DNA of 64,000 nt from Azophilus sp965199705. Its GTDB lineage: Bacteria > Pseudomonadota > Gammaproteobacteria > Pseudomonadales > Azotimanducaceae. Both the position numbers and the translations under genes were made by a program. Shown here piece after piece: positions 1 to 6,496 of this stretch (the stretch's first letter is position 1; every line of letters starts with the position of its first letter). A model generated the notes under the pieces. The model was not told where the DNA came from. It ran no database searches and saw only the letters and a list, made by a program, of their open reading frames with translations. The DNA is taken from assembly GCA_965199705.1 (NCBI GenBank), contig OZ241359.1, positions 434,001 through 498,000 of the forward strand, in the 5' to 3' direction.

Positions 1-561
1 ATAGGCGTTCATCGGGTTGTATTTGCCGTCCCAGTTCATGTCCTCGAAGGGAATGCGCTTGATTCCCATGGAATAGCCCATGCTGCCCACAACAATGATC
101 CTGCCGTTGGACTGTTTAACCCGGTCGTACAGGATGCCTGTCAGCAGAAAGTGGCCGTAGTGATTTACGCCGAGTTGGCTTTCGAAGCCGTCCGCAGTCA
201 ATTCCTGCTTGGCAACCTGGGCGATGGCGGCGTTGCACACCAGCCCGTCAATCTTGCTTGCCGCGGCCAGGATTCGCTCGGCGCCTTCGCGCGTTCCGGC
301 CAGTGTTGCGAGGTCCAGTTCAACAAAGGTCAGCGCGGCGCTCTCACCCACCTCGCTCTTGATGGCCCGAATGGCCGCATGCGCCTTGTCCGCGTTTCGA
401 CACGCCATGATGATGTCCGCGCCATGGCGCGCCAGCAGCTTTGTGGCTTCAAATCCGGCGCCGGCGTTGGCGCCGGTAATCACAAAGGTCTTGCCGGCCA
501 CCGACTGCATGCGATCCGGGGTCCAGCCCCCATCGCCGAATGGATTCGCTTGCTTGGCCAT
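1..561 (-). CDS. Short-chain dehydrogenase/reductase, 3' end cut by window edge
   Basis: NAD(P)-dependent oxidoreductase of the SDR superfamily, resembling the retinol dehydrogenase/protochlorophyllide reductase-like branch. The first 187 codons are visible, starting MAKQANPFGDGGW. The Rossmann motif TGANAGAG lies near residues 29-36, a CRN segment follows the second strand, and NAA (the NNAG equivalent) is near residue 108. The last visible residue is the Tyr expected to begin the YxxxK catalytic motif, so the active-site Lys and the substrate-binding half lie outside the window. It is read in the same direction as the SnoaL-fold gene ending at 702, with about 140 bases between them. Substrate unknown. 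Confidence 0.85.
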   Translation of the reverse strand, partial: MAKQANPFGDGGWTPDRMQSVAGKTFVITGANAGAGFEATKLLARHGADIIMACRNADKAHAAIRAIKSEVGESAALTFVELDLATLAGTREGAERILAAASKIDGLVCNAAIAQVAKQELTADGFESQLGVNHYGHFLLTGILYDRVKQSNGRIIVVGSMGYSMGIKRIPFEDMNWDGKYNPMNAY

Positions 562-701
562 TGTGTACCCTCCGAGTTGAAGAGACAGCATCTGATCCTC
601 GACAGAAAGATTAGTCGGCGGCTACTGCAATCTTCACTGTCAAAGGTACATTCCAACTTGCCAGTCACCTTGCCGGCGCCTGCCTCGCTACCAGGAAGCC
701 G

Positions 702-1118
702 TCAGCCAATGCCGATCCATGCCTCGACGATTCTTCCCTCAACCACGCGATATCTGGCCGAGCCGGGCAGGGTCAGCTGCTCGCCATTGGCGAGACTGCC
801 GCTGATCTCCATGCGCTTGACCTGAACCATGGATGGATCCTGCTCATCGGCCTCAACGCCCTGCAGCTCGTGCGCATAATCAGGAATCAACAGTGCGACT
901 TGCGACACATAGGCCCAGTATCCTGCGGCGCCGACGACCTGACGATCTGGGAAGTGAATCACTACGTCTGGATGCAGGGTGTCAAAGATCGCATTCTTGT
1001 CGCGGCCGTCCAACCGACGATAAAAGGTTGCGACCACGGTGAATGCGAGCCCCTGGTTGGACAGCCGGGCAGTTTGCGCTACATTTTCGACTTGGGTATG
1101 AGAATCAGCGACTTGCAT
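702..1118 (-). CDS. SnoaL/NTF2-fold protein
   Basis: A 138-residue single-domain protein of the NTF2-like superfamily, which includes SnoaL-type cyclases, limonene-epoxide hydrolases and ketosteroid isomerases. An N-terminal helix holding FYRRLDGRD, the segment LHPDVVIHFPD and the closing beta strands (RYRVVEGRIVEAWIGIG) fit this fold. Function cannot be read from sequence because these proteins are enzymes or binding proteins for diverse hydrophobic ligands. The ATG at 1118 overlaps by two bases the ATG of the divergent AraC-type regulator, so one of the two starts may lie further downstream. There is no clear Shine-Dalgarno before this ATG. Confidence 0.7.
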   Translation of the reverse strand: MQVADSHTQVENVAQTARLSNQGLAFTVVATFYRRLDGRDKNAIFDTLHPDVVIHFPDRQVVGAAGYWAYVSQVALLIPDYAHELQGVEADEQDPSMVQVKRMEISGSLANGEQLTLPGSARYRVVEGRIVEAWIGIG

Positions 1119-2175
1119 GGCAGCAGACTACAGCATTCTGATCGCCTTCGACTCATGGGTCAGGCCCTATTGGGATGCCTATGACGCAATCGCGGAGCAG
1201 ACGCCAGGCGAGGACGCCATACTGCTATCGGATACGCGCAAGGGCGTCCTGCGCACAACCTGCCTCGGCAGGGGCTTGAGGCGGGATTTCTCGGAGAAGG
1301 GGGCGCACGGGTACACGGAGTATGTTCAGCTAGGCGGCGAGCTGATTGTCTGTCTGACCTCGATCAACCCCAAGTCTCCGATGTATCACCGAATTCAACA
1401 CGACCAATCCCTGTACTTCGGGATTCAGATCCATGGCGCGGAGGAGATCGACAAGGTTTTCAATACGGACGACAACAATCTCATGTTCCTGGGGGCTATC
1501 GGGACAGGGCGCACGGAACGGATACTGCGCGCCGACGAGACCTTTCTCGCTGTCTGTCTGGCAACGCCCTATCCCGATACGCCGCCAGGGCAACTTCTGG
1601 ACGTCCCGGCTCAAGAGCTGATACGAGCACTCGAAGAATGCATCGAAGAGGTGGACGGTGAACGCGCCTTCTTCACCTACTACTCGGCAAGCAGCGAACT
1701 GCGTCGCTGCGCCTTCGAGATGCTGCATACAGAATTCGAGGGCGCCATGCGCCTTGCCTACCTGAAGGCCAAGACCAACGAACTGATCTGTCTGATGGAG
1801 AGCAGATGGCGGCAATTCGCATCGGCCCGCACCTCCCCGAGTTACCGACTCACCCAGGAAGACAGATCCAGGCTGGAGCAGGTGCGACAGAATGTCATCA
1901 ACAGCCCGAGCAGCAATCACGCCATCGAAATCCTGGCAAGAGACACCGGTTTCAGCGTCAACCGCTTGATGAATCTGTTCAAGACCACCTATGGTTGCTC
2001 CGTGCATCAGTTTGTTGTCGAGTCGCGGATGAACCACGCCAAGACGCTTCTGCAAACAACCGATCTCTCGATCGGGGAAGTGTCGGAGCATGTGGGTTAC
2101 AGCGACCTGAGCGGTTTCGGCCGCGCTTTCAGAAAGTTCTACGGCGTGAAGCCTTCGGGGATGAGACGGCAGTAG
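1117..2175 (+). CDS. AraC-family transcriptional regulator
   Basis: A 352-residue regulator. Residues ~1-240 form an effector/dimerisation region with no family I can name. The last ~100 residues are a typical AraC/XylS double helix-turn-helix: a first helix pair in IEILARDTGFSVNRLMNLFK and a second with the family signature SIGEVSEHVGYSDLSGFGRAF, followed by the usual FRKFYGVKPSGMRR ending. It is divergent from the SnoaL-fold gene and may control it, the adjacent SDR or itself; this is inferred from position only. The start is uncertain because the two divergent ATGs overlap and no strong ribosome-binding site is present. Confidence 0.8.
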   Translation: MAADYSILIAFDSWVRPYWDAYDAIAEQTPGEDAILLSDTRKGVLRTTCLGRGLRRDFSEKGAHGYTEYVQLGGELIVCLTSINPKSPMYHRIQHDQSLYFGIQIHGAEEIDKVFNTDDNNLMFLGAIGTGRTERILRADETFLAVCLATPYPDTPPGQLLDVPAQELIRALEECIEEVDGERAFFTYYSASSELRRCAFEMLHTEFEGAMRLAYLKAKTNELICLMESRWRQFASARTSPSYRLTQEDRSRLEQVRQNVINSPSSNHAIEILARDTGFSVNRLMNLFKTTYGCSVHQFVVESRMNHAKTLLQTTDLSIGEVSEHVGYSDLSGFGRAFRKFYGVKPSGMRRQ

Positions 2176-2403
2176 TGCATAGTCCTTTTGTCGGTGAATT
2201 TGTCCCGAACCTCAGGGCTAACAGTCTGTCGGACTAGCGGTTTCTCTGGGCCAATCGAGGGGTGCATATGACCTTGTTGGTGTTTCTGGCGGGGGTGCTT
2301 GATTCAACGGGAGACAGTCAGCGAGTCGGGTTGAGAGCAAGTGGGGGCAAGGTGGCGTTCCGATTGCCGCTTGAGGGCTTGTGAAACACCGAAATGAGGC
2401 CGA

Positions 2404-2752
2404 ACTCACCGTGCCTACCTTCAACAGCTTCAACTCCCGCGCCAGCAGCAATACCTGCAAAAACGCTTCCGTCACCGCCTCAAGGTTGCGACGCCGAAAC
2501 GCACAGATCGTGTCGTGATCCGGGTCACTGTTCCCCGCCACGCGCATAACAGTAAATCAGCAACCCCAGCATCATCCGTGGGTGATATTGCGCCGATCCC
2601 GTCCCGCGATGGTTTACTCGAAACGAACTCATCGGAACCCGCTTCACCGCCTCCAGTACAAAATGCGCCAGATCGTCTTCCGCTACCCATTCCCGCATGT
2701 CCGGCGGCAACAAATACAACTGCGACACATCCTGCTCCACAAACTTCGCCAT
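2404..2752 (-). pseudogene. Remnant of an IS1182-type (DUF772) transposase
   Basis: The minus strand begins MAKFVEQDVSQLYLLPPDM and continues with EDDLAHFVLEAV and YHPRMMLGLLIYCYA, the N-terminal pattern of IS1182/IS5-like transposases. After YCYARGG the frame is lost. The family's continuation, DPDHDTICAFRRRNLEAV and LLLARELKLLKVGTVS, resumes in the next frame, with the expected ~20 residues between them missing. Homology stops near 2404 and nothing corresponds to the catalytic DDE core. This is a decayed fragment with an internal deletion/frameshift and a lost C-terminal two thirds. No terminal inverted repeats could be identified. Confidence 0.8.
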
Positions 2753-2827
2753 CTCGATTGCCTTTATCTCGCCTCATCATTCATTATAAAAAACCTCATG
2801 CCTAAGTCCGACAGGACAGGCTGCTGG

Positions 2828-2842
2828 CCGAATATTGCACCA
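2828..2842 (+). promoter_or_regulatory. Copy 1 of recurrent motif CCGRATATTGCACCA
   Basis: The bases CCGAATATTGCACCA lie about 23 bases before the ATG of the membrane protein at 2865. Near-identical copies occur at 37898, 47153 and 52213. A loose sigma70 reading is possible here: CCGACA, a 17-base spacer, then AATATT. The function is unproven. Confidence 0.4.
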
Positions 2843-2864
2843 AGGCACTGCGGGAAGAATTGTC

Positions 2865-3398
2865 ATGCGATCCTGGTTTGAATTCGCGGGCCAGACCCGC
2901 ACGCTGGCCGTAACCTTCGCCGCCACCGCGGCCTTCCTGGCTTTGGTGTTCCCGAATCTTCCGATAGGCGGCGAGATGCTGGACATGAAGCCTGGCTACT
3001 CGCACGCCGAGGCGATGGCGTCGATGGCGGAGTACGGATCGGGCGGCAGGACCACCTACGCATGGGCAAGCGCCGTGCTCGACACGCTTTTTCCTGTCTT
3101 CTACTGCACCTTCTTTGCCGGCCTGATCTACCGATTCCGGTTGACCGAAGGGACGTGGATTCTGGCGTTCATCCCGGTTGTCGCCGGAATCGGGGATCTG
3201 GCGGAGAACGCGCAGATCACCGCCATGCTTCTCCAATACCCCAACGTCGGCGCCACCCAGGTGGCCTGGGCGTCGGCCTTCACCGTGGCGAAGGGCTGGA
3301 TTATCCCGGTTTACCTGATTCTCGGACTGGGGCTGTTGCTTGTGGCGTTGCTGCGCGGCGCGATTCGTACGGTTCGCAGCAGCGGCAGGGGTGACTGA
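2865..3398 (+). CDS. Small integral membrane protein of unknown function
   Basis: A 177-residue hydrophobic protein beginning MRSWFEFAGQTR. Four membrane segments are apparent: about residues 10-30 (LAVTFAATAAFLALVF), 70-92 (LDTLFPVFYCTFFAGLIY), 100-117 and 145-168 (IIPVYLILGLGLLLVALL). There is a periplasmic or cytoplasmic loop rich in Gly/Met between the first two. I chose the ATG at 2865 because GGGAAG sits at the right distance (2852-2857); a TTG at 2835 is in frame but lies inside the recurrent motif. I do not recognise the family. It stands alone between an insertion-sequence remnant and hicAB. Confidence 0.6.
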   Translation: MRSWFEFAGQTRTLAVTFAATAAFLALVFPNLPIGGEMLDMKPGYSHAEAMASMAEYGSGGRTTYAWASAVLDTLFPVFYCTFFAGLIYRFRLTEGTWILAFIPVVAGIGDLAENAQITAMLLQYPNVGATQVAWASAFTVAKGWIIPVYLILGLGLLLVALLRGAIRTVRSSGRGD

Positions 3399-3431
3399 TC
3401 GTTGGCCACCACAGTGTTCTTGGCTGCGCCC

Positions 3432-3457
3432 TGGTAGCCGTAATCGTGGCCATGGAC
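3432..3457 (-). pseudogene. Fragment of a yefM/phd-type antitoxin start
   Basis: About 26 bases match the start region of the intact yefM-like gene at 6096-6121 with one mismatch; the shared core is GTAGCCGTAATCGTGG. Read on the minus strand the fragment starts with ATG and encodes MATITAT, against MTTITAT in the intact gene, and then loses all resemblance. It is either a decayed second antitoxin or the end of a duplication in which the region between was rearranged. Confidence 0.55.
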
Positions 3458-3469
3458 GGGGGGTCCCCT

Positions 3470-3796
3470 TCAGGTGTTCGACGCGAGGCAAGCGCTCACA
3501 AGCCGGTTGAGGCTCACGCTTTCCTCGGCGGCGCGAAGCACCAGCGCTCGGTGGGTTTCGGGCGGTATTCGCACCATGAACTTGCCGCTATAGGCTCGGT
3601 CGGCGATTGGCTCAGGCGGCGAATCTCCGGTCGCCCGCATCTCTTCAACGCAATCGCGTACGACCTGTCGAATGCCTTTCAGCGCCTGGTCGGGGTCGGG
3701 CGCCAACCAGCTAAGCGATGGAAACTCGGTGCACAGCCCAACGTACTCGCCGTCTTCGGCAGACCAAAGGATACGGTAGGCGTAGTGGGTCGTCAT
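3470..3796 (-). CDS. hicB: HicB-family antitoxin
   Basis: A 108-residue antitoxin with the HicB partial RNase-H-like fold: an N-terminal strand YRILWSAEDGEYVGLCTEFPSL followed by a helix around ALKGIRQVVRDCV. The C-terminal ribbon-helix-helix segment (SGKFMVRIPPETHRALVLRA, then SVSLNRLVSACL) should bind DNA. In such modules HicB neutralises the HicA mRNA interferase and represses the operon. The ATG overlaps the hicA stop by ATGA and is preceded by GGAGGG inside hicA, indicating translational coupling. The order is toxin first, antitoxin second, as usual for hicAB. Confidence 0.85.
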   Translation of the reverse strand: MTTHYAYRILWSAEDGEYVGLCTEFPSLSWLAPDPDQALKGIRQVVRDCVEEMRATGDSPPEPIADRAYSGKFMVRIPPETHRALVLRAAEESVSLNRLVSACLASNT

Positions 3797-4047
3797 CTCA
3801 TGCCCTCCAGCTTTTCGATCGCCCTCACGACCTGACGCACTTGATACGGCTTGGCCTTGCCCCTGGCGTCTTGGATGTTCACGCGCGGGTCGCCGGGCCA
3901 GGGCGTCCAGTATATTCGGTGGCTCGTTCCCTTCTGCCGAGGCTCGCCGAAGTATGCGTCACACAGCTTGGCGAGATCTGAAAATCGAACGTTGTTCGGG
4001 TTCTCACAGAAACTTTCAAGGATTGCCACGTGGTTGCCACGAGCCAA
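3793..4047 (-). CDS. hicA: HicA-like toxin (mRNA interferase)
   Basis: An 84-residue protein of the HicA/YcfA type. The conserved segment around residue 40, GTSHRIYWTPWPG, contains the Gly-Thr-Ser-His that carries the catalytic His in this family, followed by VNIQDARGKAKPYQVRQVV. The fold is a small double-stranded-RNA-binding-like domain that cleaves mRNA. The best in-frame start is a TTG at 4047 with no good Shine-Dalgarno, so the N-terminus is uncertain. An ATG just upstream is out of frame. It is the first gene of the hicAB unit, with a perfect palindrome 11 bases before the start. Confidence 0.75.
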   Translation of the reverse strand: MARGNHVAILESFCENPNNVRFSDLAKLCDAYFGEPRQKGTSHRIYWTPWPGDPRVNIQDARGKAKPYQVRQVVRAIEKLEGMR

Positions 4048-4058
4048 GTAGTACTCAT

Positions 4059-4073
4059 AATGATACTATCATT
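4059..4073. promoter_or_regulatory. Palindromic operator candidate for hicAB
   Basis: AATGATACTATCATT is a perfect inverted repeat (7-base arms around one base) in an AT-rich island, ending 11 bases before the proposed hicA start. Ribbon-helix-helix antitoxins such as HicB usually repress from such sites. The assignment is inferred from position and symmetry. Confidence 0.6.
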
Positions 4074-4172
4074 AATCCCGATATAAAGGCCCCGGCTCGG
4101 ATGACCCCCGAGCAGCGCCTGTTCGATGACGGGGCGACGCGCCAGAGCCCTGGCGCCAAGCCGTGGCGTGCA

Positions 4173-4273
4173 GTTGAAAGTTCGACAAATCCCTGGTTGC
4201 AGGTTCGACAAATCACCGGTTGAAAGTTCGACAAATCCCTGGTTACATGTTCGACAAATCACCGGTTGAATAG
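4173..4273. repeat. Four tandem 23-bp repeats plus partial fifth
   Basis: Four direct repeats begin at 4173, 4196, 4219 and 4242, and a partial fifth begins at 4265. All share the core GTTCGACAAATC. They alternate between two forms: units 1 and 3 continue with CCTG and are identical; units 2 and 4 continue with ACCG and differ in the bases before the core. The array is therefore also two 46-base repeats. It ends 67 bases before the ATPase start. There are no spacers, so it is not a CRISPR. It could be an iteron-like protein-binding array or a recombination product. Confidence 0.9.
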
Positions 4274-4340
4274 TGAGTTCAGCGTTGAATTCGAGGCCTG
4301 GCGGCCCGATTCGGCAAATGAGATCAGAGTTTTCCTGGCC

Positions 4341-5594
4341 ATGAATTATCTTCCCCGAATCGTTGACGCTGAACTGTCCCTGCTGCTCGAAGCAAGCGGA
4401 GCGGTGGTCGTTGAAGGCCCGAAAGCCTGCGGCAAGACTGAAACCGCGTCGTGCGCGGCAGCCAGCGAAGTGCGATTTGACCGTGATCAGAACGCCAGAA
4501 TGATGGTCGAGCTGGACGCGGGCGCCGTGCTGGCCGGTGAAACGCCACGGTTGATGGATGAATGGCAGCTTGCGCCGAACATCTGGAATCATGTGCGCCA
4601 TGAAGTGGATCACAGGCGCAGCCCGGGCCAGTTCATCCTCACTGGCTCGGCCAAACCCACCGACGACCACACCAGACATTCTGGAGCAGGCCGCTTCTCC
4701 CGGCTGAAGATGCGGCCATTCACCCTGAGTGAGTGGGGGCAGTCATCGAATTCGATTTCACTTGCCAAGCTGCTGCAAGGCGAGCCGCAAAGCGCAGCGC
4801 CACAAGAAATGACGATTTCTTCACTTGCCGAAATCCTCTGTATTGGCGGCTGGCCCGGAAACGTCGGCAAGCCACTGGCCGCGGCAATTCGCGCCAATCG
4901 CGGTTATATCCGGGAAATCTGCAATGTGGATGCCTCGCAGGCGAGCGGCAAGTCACATGATCCGATCAGGGTGGAACGATTGTTGCGTTCACTGGCAAGG
5001 AATGTGGCGACTTCCGTGGCAACGAGCAAATTGGCTGCCGATGTCGCCGGGTCAGACGGTCAAGGATTGAATCCGGATACGGCTGCGGAATACCTGCAGG
5101 CGCTCACCCGGCTGATGGTAGTGGAAGACCAGCCGGCCTGGGCTCCGCACTTGCGTTCCCGCACTCGGCTGCGCGCGGCGGCGGTGCGTCATTTCGTGGA
5201 TCCGTCTCTCGCCGTAGCGGCCTTGGGAATCACGCCGGATCGCCTGCTGGCTGATCTCGACTATTTTGGGCTGCTGTTCGAATCTCTGGTGATCCGCGAC
5301 CTGCGCGTCTATGCACAGGCGGCGGACGCCCGCGTGCACCATTACCGGGAGAAGGGCGGGCTTGAGGTGGACGCCATAGTGGAAACGGCGGATGGTCGAT
5401 GGGCGGCTTTCGAGATCAAGCTGGGAGCCCGCTGGGTCGAGGAAGGGCGGAGGAATCTGCTCCGAGTCGCGGACCGGTTGACCGGAACCCGCCACGGGGA
5501 ACCTGCCGCTCTCGCAGTAATCGTTCCCAACGGCTATGGTCATTCAAGGCCCGGTGAAGTGGGCGTTGTGCCGATCAACGCGCTGAATCCATGA
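4341..5594 (+). CDS. AAA-type ATPase with DUF4143 domain
   Basis: A 417-residue protein of the widespread ATPase/DUF4143 family. It starts MNYLPRIVDAEL, the usual N-terminus, so I prefer the ATG at 4341 over an in-frame TTG at 4266 inside the repeat array. The Walker A motif is GPKACGKTET at about residues 27-36, the Walker-B-like segment is RLMDEWQ, and FILTGSA forms the sensor strand. The C-terminal DUF4143 part ends in a restriction-endonuclease-like pattern, LEVDAIVE then AAFEIKLG (D...E-x-K). The biological role is unknown; such genes are scattered, often near mobile DNA and toxin-antitoxin modules, as here. Confidence 0.85.
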   Translation: MNYLPRIVDAELSLLLEASGAVVVEGPKACGKTETASCAAASEVRFDRDQNARMMVELDAGAVLAGETPRLMDEWQLAPNIWNHVRHEVDHRRSPGQFILTGSAKPTDDHTRHSGAGRFSRLKMRPFTLSEWGQSSNSISLAKLLQGEPQSAAPQEMTISSLAEILCIGGWPGNVGKPLAAAIRANRGYIREICNVDASQASGKSHDPIRVERLLRSLARNVATSVATSKLAADVAGSDGQGLNPDTAAEYLQALTRLMVVEDQPAWAPHLRSRTRLRAAAVRHFVDPSLAVAALGITPDRLLADLDYFGLLFESLVIRDLRVYAQAADARVHHYREKGGLEVDAIVETADGRWAAFEIKLGARWVEEGRRNLLRVADRLTGTRHGEPAALAVIVPNGYGHSRPGEVGVVPINALNP

Positions 5595-5613
5595 GCAGCG
5601 CTCAATTCGACCA

Positions 5614-5877
5614 CTATTCGTAGTGGCTCCACATGCGCAGCGCCTTCACAATGCGCTTGCCGTCAAGCACTTGATAGACGAGCCGATGCTGGATGTTGAT
5701 TCTGCGCGAGCAGGCGCCAGCAAGGTCGCCAACCAATTTTTCGAAGGGTGGGGGATTGCGGTAAGGATCTTCGGTAACCAGTGACAGCAGAGCCTCCACG
5801 TTGGGTTTCAGTCCGCTTGCATTCAGCTTTTTCGCGTCGCGTTGAGCTTGCTTCGTGTAAACGAGGCGCCAACTCAC
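5614..5877 (-). CDS. yoeB: YoeB/Txe-family toxin
   Basis: An 87-residue ribosome-dependent mRNA endonuclease of the RelE/YoeB fold. It starts MSWRLVYTKQAQRDAKKL and includes PPPFEKLVGDLAGACSRRIN, HRLVYQV, and the closing KALRMWSHYE. The C-terminal His-Tyr and the central Arg residues correspond to known YoeB catalytic residues. It overlaps the antitoxin gene by ATGA and is second in the operon, as in yefM-yoeB. It is convergent with the ATPase gene, 19 bases away. Confidence 0.9.
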   Translation of the reverse strand: MSWRLVYTKQAQRDAKKLNASGLKPNVEALLSLVTEDPYRNPPPFEKLVGDLAGACSRRINIQHRLVYQVLDGKRIVKALRMWSHYE

Positions 5878-6116
5878 CAGTCAAGCGTCTCGCTGCAATC
5901 TTCGACCGGCGCATCCAAACCTTCTCGAATGGACTCCCGCATGCCCGGAACGGAAAGCAGGAACAGCGTTTCCTGGACGGCTCTCCAATCATCCTCGGAG
6001 ACGAGGACAGAGCGGGTTCTCTTGCCGGTAATGACCACGGGTTCATGGGACTCCGCAGCGAAGTCCATCAGGCGATATAGCTTTGACCGCGCCTCGGTAG
6101 CCGTAATCGTGGTCAT
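5874..6116 (-). CDS. yefM: YefM/Phd-family antitoxin
   Basis: An 80-residue antitoxin starting MTTITATEARSKLYRLMD, the DNA-binding Phd/YefM N-terminus. This is followed by HEPVVITGKRTRSVLVSEDDW and a flexible C-terminal tail (residues ~50-80) expected to wrap the YoeB toxin. An AAGGA ribosome-binding site precedes the ATG. It presumably represses its own operon as in other YefM systems. Its first bases are duplicated at 3432-3457. Confidence 0.9.
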   Translation of the reverse strand: MTTITATEARSKLYRLMDFAAESHEPVVITGKRTRSVLVSEDDWRAVQETLFLLSVPGMRESIREGLDAPVEDCSETLDW

Positions 6117-6496
6117 GGACGTTTCCTTTTCAGTTTGGCCTCGGAAAGGTACGGGATAGCGTACGCGAAATCAATGCCGTGAATGGGCTCACTTCTGCAA
6201 TGTTCGGGTCATCGGCAAATTCCCGCTGCATCAGATAGTGAACCCAGGAATTGCATGGTTCTGTTGACAGATCTGGCGCCGCACCACTGCCTTCACCCAC
6301 CATGACGCCGTATTCCATGCGGACAGGCTAGAGCGTCAACCCGGACAAACCGTCCACAAAGCAGATTTTCCCCGGTCAGCGAACCGGAAGCCCGGTATCC
6401 CGGCGTTTATACGGAAAGTCCCGCTACTGGTGAAAAATGCTGCGTCGGCAGATTACTGTACTTTGATCAATCTTTGCGAGATCAAAAGAGAACCCC
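6117..6496. other. Intergenic region between yefM and the catabolic block
   Basis: This stretch separates the toxin-antitoxin module (minus strand) from the aldehyde dehydrogenase operon (plus strand) and should contain both promoters. A 62-codon minus-strand frame (6130-6318) is open but shows no family resemblance. The only clear structure is the inverted repeat at 6462-6486. Confidence 0.5.
6462..6486. promoter_or_regulatory. Inverted repeat before aldehyde dehydrogenase
   Basis: TTTGATC and GATCAAA are separated by 11 bases and end 10 bases before the ATG of the aldehyde dehydrogenase. This could be a repressor operator or an mRNA hairpin next to the ribosome-binding site. The binding protein is unknown. 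Confidence 0.4.

Noticed and set aside
2828..2842. Recurrent TTGCACCA motif as an NtrC binding site
   Set aside because: It matches one half-site (TTGCACCA), but no second inverted half lies at the right distance in any of the four copies.
4173..4273. Repeat array considered as a CRISPR
   Set aside because: The units are directly adjacent at 23 bases with no unique spacers, and no cas genes are present.
6130..6318. 62-codon minus-strand frame upstream of yefM
   Set aside because: No recognisable family, no convincing ribosome-binding site, and it occupies the likely promoter region.
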